Shown here: one piece after another, positions 5,993-8,035 of the stretch
How positions within the stretch are numbered: the stretch's first letter is position 1
Layout of the letters: each line of letters begins with the position of its first letter
Assembly (NCBI GenBank): GCA_022402405.1
Contig: JAKRSG010000295.1
Span: forward strand, 1 to 8,035
Direction of reading: 5' to 3'
Source: Bacteroidia bacterium
GTDB taxonomy: Bacteria; Bacteroidota; Bacteroidia; UKL13-3
Length of the DNA: 8,035 nucleotides
The notes under the pieces: model-generated
Told to the model about the DNA's origin: nothing
Seen by the model: the letters and a program-made list of their open reading frames with translations, nothing else
Databases searched by the model: none
Made by a program: the position numbers and the translations under genes

Positions 5993-8035
5993 CTAATTAA
6001 ATTTTTCTATTTTAACCTGTATTGAAATTTCGTCAATTACCAATTCTGATCCGTCGTTTAGCTCTGTAACTACCTGAATATCGTTTGCCAAAATTTCGCT
6101 GCAAATATAGTTTTTGAATTGATTAATAGCACTTTTAATGTAAGGAACTTCAATTATTTTTAATTCCACTCTATCACTAAGGTCTAATCCACTCTCTTTT
6201 CTTAGGTTTTGCAACTTGCTAACAATCTCTCTAGCAATACCTTCTGTGGTTAATTCGTCGTTTAAGTGTATGTCTAATGCCACTGTTAAAGCACCTAAAT
6301 TGGCAACTTTGTAGCCAGTAATTTCTTTAGAAATAATCTCAACATCCGAAATTAAGATTTCTATTTCTTCATTTTCAAGGGTAAGCAGATATTTTCCTGC
6401 ACTCTCTAAACTCGAAATTTGTTCTTGTGAAAAAGCAGAAATACTCTCTGCTACTTGTTTCATTTTTGAACCTACTTTTTTTCCAAGTGTCTTAAAATTA
6501 GGCTTGATAGATTTGTCGATTGCCTCTATAAACTTCAATTCTTTTACGTTTACTTCTGCCAATATCAAATCTTTTACATGCTCTATCTCTCCCTTAATTT
6601 TTGGATCAACCACAGGTATTAATATGCTTTGGAGCGGCTGACGAACTTTGATGTTTTCTTTCTTGCGGATAGATAATACCAACGATGAAATCTGCTGTGC
6701 ATATTCCATTTGAGCCTCTAGCTTTTTGTTTATCCAAGCATGATTGGCTTTAGGGAAATCGCTTAAGTGCACAGATTTTACTTTGTGTTTACCACTTACC
6801 TCATTTAAATCGCAGAATAATTGATCGGCAAAAAATGGAGCAAACGGACTCATCAACTGAGAAACTGTTTCCAAACAAGTGTATAGTGTTTGGTAAGCCG
6901 CCATTTTATCTTTGCTGTATTCTCCTTTCCAGAATCTTCTTCTACACAAACGAACGTACCAATTGCTCAAGTTTTCGCCTACAAAATCTTGTATACTTCT
7001 GGCTGCGGGTGTTGGGTCGTAATCGTTCATCTGAGCTTCCACTTTTAGAACCAAGGAGTTTAGCAAGCTCAGAATCCAACGGTCTATTTCCGGACGTTCC
7101 TCTAAAGGCACTTCGGCTTCAGAATAGTTAAAGCCATCTAAATTGGCGTACAAAGCAAAGAAGTTATAAGTGTTGTATAGGGTTCCAAAGAACTTTCTCT
7201 GACACTCAGCCACCCCTTCAATATCAAATTTTAAGTTATCCCAAGGATCGCTGTTGCTCAACAAATACCAACGAGTAGCGTCTGCACCATATTGATCTAT
7301 CGTTTTAAATGGATCAACCACATTGCCCAAACGCTTGCTCATTTTGTTTCCAAACTTATCTAGCACCAATCCGTTTGCAATTACATTTTTGTAGCTAATG
7401 CTATCAAATAATAACACCGAAATAGCATGTAAGGTAAAGAACCACCCGCGGGTTTGGTCTACACCTTCTGCTATAAAATCTGCCGGGAAATTATTTTTAA
7501 ATACCTCTTCGTTTTCAAAAGGCCAGTGCCATTGTGCATAAGGCATGGCTCCACTATCAAACCAAACGTCGATTAAGTCTGCCTCGCGGTACATTTTCTC
7601 GCCAGCAGAAGAAACCAATATCACCTGGTCTACATGCGGCTTATGCAAATCTGTAATTTTAAAGCCAGATTCCATAAAGCCAGCAGACACTGATTTCTGA
7701 ATTTCGCTTTCTAGCTCTTCTATTGAACCAATGCAAATTTCTTCGCTTCCATCTGCTGTTCTCCAAATTGGAAGCGGAGTTCCCCAATACCTCGAGCGAG
7801 ATAGATTCCAATCCACTAAATTTTCTAACCAATTGCCAAATCTTCCGGTACCAGTATGTTCTGGCTTCCAGTTAATGGTTTTATTTAGTTCTACCAATCT
7901 ATCTTTAACAGCAGTAGTCTTAATAAACCAGCTTTCTAATGGGTAGTACAAAATTGGCTTATCAGTACGCCAGCAATGCGGATACGTATGCTCGTACTTC
8001 TCAATTTTAAATGCTTTATTTTCTATCTTTAACTT
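5993..8035 (-). CDS. ileS: Isoleucine--tRNA ligase, C-terminal 680 residues (runs off right edge)
   Basis: This class I synthetase charges tRNA-Ile. The frame is open from the right edge to TAG at 5995-5993. About 400-450 N-terminal residues, including the HIGH motif and most of the editing domain, lie outside the window. Numbering from the edge, YPHCWRTDKPILYYPLESW opens the visible part, WNLSRSRYWGTPLPIW follows at about 76-91, and the KMSKS loop appears as KMSKR at 231-235, followed by LGNVVDP. The helical anticodon-binding domain spans about 315-430 (NLSNWYVRLCRRRFW at about 353), and a C-terminal extension follows to the end. RYWGTPLPIW, KMSKR and the C-terminal region (DUF5915-like, in my reading) indicate the eukaryote-like type 2 IleRS, not the E. 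coli-like type 1 with a C-terminal zinc finger. The DksA-like gene starts three bases after the stop, so the two are likely one operon. The sequence looks intact. Confidence 0.97.
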   Translation of the reverse strand, partial: KLKIENKAFKIEKYEHTYPHCWRTDKPILYYPLESWFIKTTAVKDRLVELNKTINWKPEHTGTGRFGNWLENLVDWNLSRSRYWGTPLPIWRTADGSEEICIGSIEELESEIQKSVSAGFMESGFKITDLHKPHVDQVILVSSAGEKMYREADLIDVWFDSGAMPYAQWHWPFENEEVFKNNFPADFIAEGVDQTRGWFFTLHAISVLLFDSISYKNVIANGLVLDKFGNKMSKRLGNVVDPFKTIDQYGADATRWYLLSNSDPWDNLKFDIEGVAECQRKFFGTLYNTYNFFALYANLDGFNYSEAEVPLEERPEIDRWILSLLNSLVLKVEAQMNDYDPTPAARSIQDFVGENLSNWYVRLCRRRFWKGEYSKDKMAAYQTLYTCLETVSQLMSPFAPFFADQLFCDLNEVSGKHKVKSVHLSDFPKANHAWINKKLEAQMEYAQQISSLVLSIRKKENIKVRQPLQSILIPVVDPKIKGEIEHVKDLILAEVNVKELKFIEAIDKSIKPNFKTLGKKVGSKMKQVAESISAFSQEQISSLESAGKYLLTLENEEIEILISDVEIISKEITGYKVANLGALTVALDIHLNDELTTEGIAREIVSKLQNLRKESGLDLSDRVELKIIEVPYIKSAINQFKNYICSEILANDIQVVTELNDGSELVIDEISIQVKIEKFN

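Noticed and set aside
5381..6025. Two long plus-strand open frames opposite the H1-like tail (5381-6025 and 5442-5996)
   Set aside because: They read the reverse complement of the Lys/Ala/Val repeat and give artificial Phe/Cys/Ser-rich or Phe/Thr/Ala-rich strings. Repetitive coding DNA keeps such frames open without meaning.
6835..7946. Plus-strand open frames of 98 and 71 codons inside ileS
   Set aside because: Both are antisense to conserved IleRS sequence.

Overview
This window comes from the chromosome of a low-GC member of the Bacteroidota. The basis is (i) SerRS, LspA and IleRS sequences of the flavobacterial/sphingobacterial type, (ii) the cluster ileS - DksA/TraR-family gene - lspA, which I know from that phylum, (iii) a Bacteroidota-type promoter (TTG, 19 bp, TAnnTTTG) upstream of lspA, (iv) start codons preceded by A/T-rich leaders without a clear Shine-Dalgarno sequence, and (v) a secreted adhesin-like protein with an AHA|Q signal-peptidase site. 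Genus and species cannot be fixed from the window.

Layout from left to right. Positions 1-628 (minus) hold the N-terminal 209 residues of an exported protein with a discoidin-like beta-sandwich domain and the probable start of a PKD-like domain; it runs off the left edge. Positions 629-940 are a divergent intergenic region without a gene. Positions 941-2482 (plus) encode a SulP-family anion transporter with a C-terminal STAS domain, followed after 82 bases by serS (2565-3833, plus). Positions 3834-4048 are the spacer between the convergent serS and lspA genes, rich in short direct and inverted repeats. On the minus strand, reading from the right edge, come the 3' 680 codons of ileS (5993 to the edge), then after three bases a 409-residue protein with a histone H1-like Lys/Ala/Val tail and a DksA/TraR-like C-terminal domain (4760-5989), a strong intrinsic terminator (4708-4747), a promoter (4656-4685) and lspA (4049-4636).

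The genes are mostly housekeeping. Two aminoacyl-tRNA synthetases (Ser, Ile) charge tRNA, and LspA matures lipoproteins. The DksA/TraR-like protein probably acts on RNA polymerase and/or DNA and appears translationally coupled to ileS. SulP imports or exchanges an inorganic or small organic anion. The exported protein at the left edge belongs to surface or secretion biology.

I find no phage, CRISPR, toxin-antitoxin, insertion sequence or obvious new system. The most unusual items are the long H1-like extension fused to a DksA-like domain that lacks the zinc-finger cysteines, and the repeat-filled spacer between serS and lspA.
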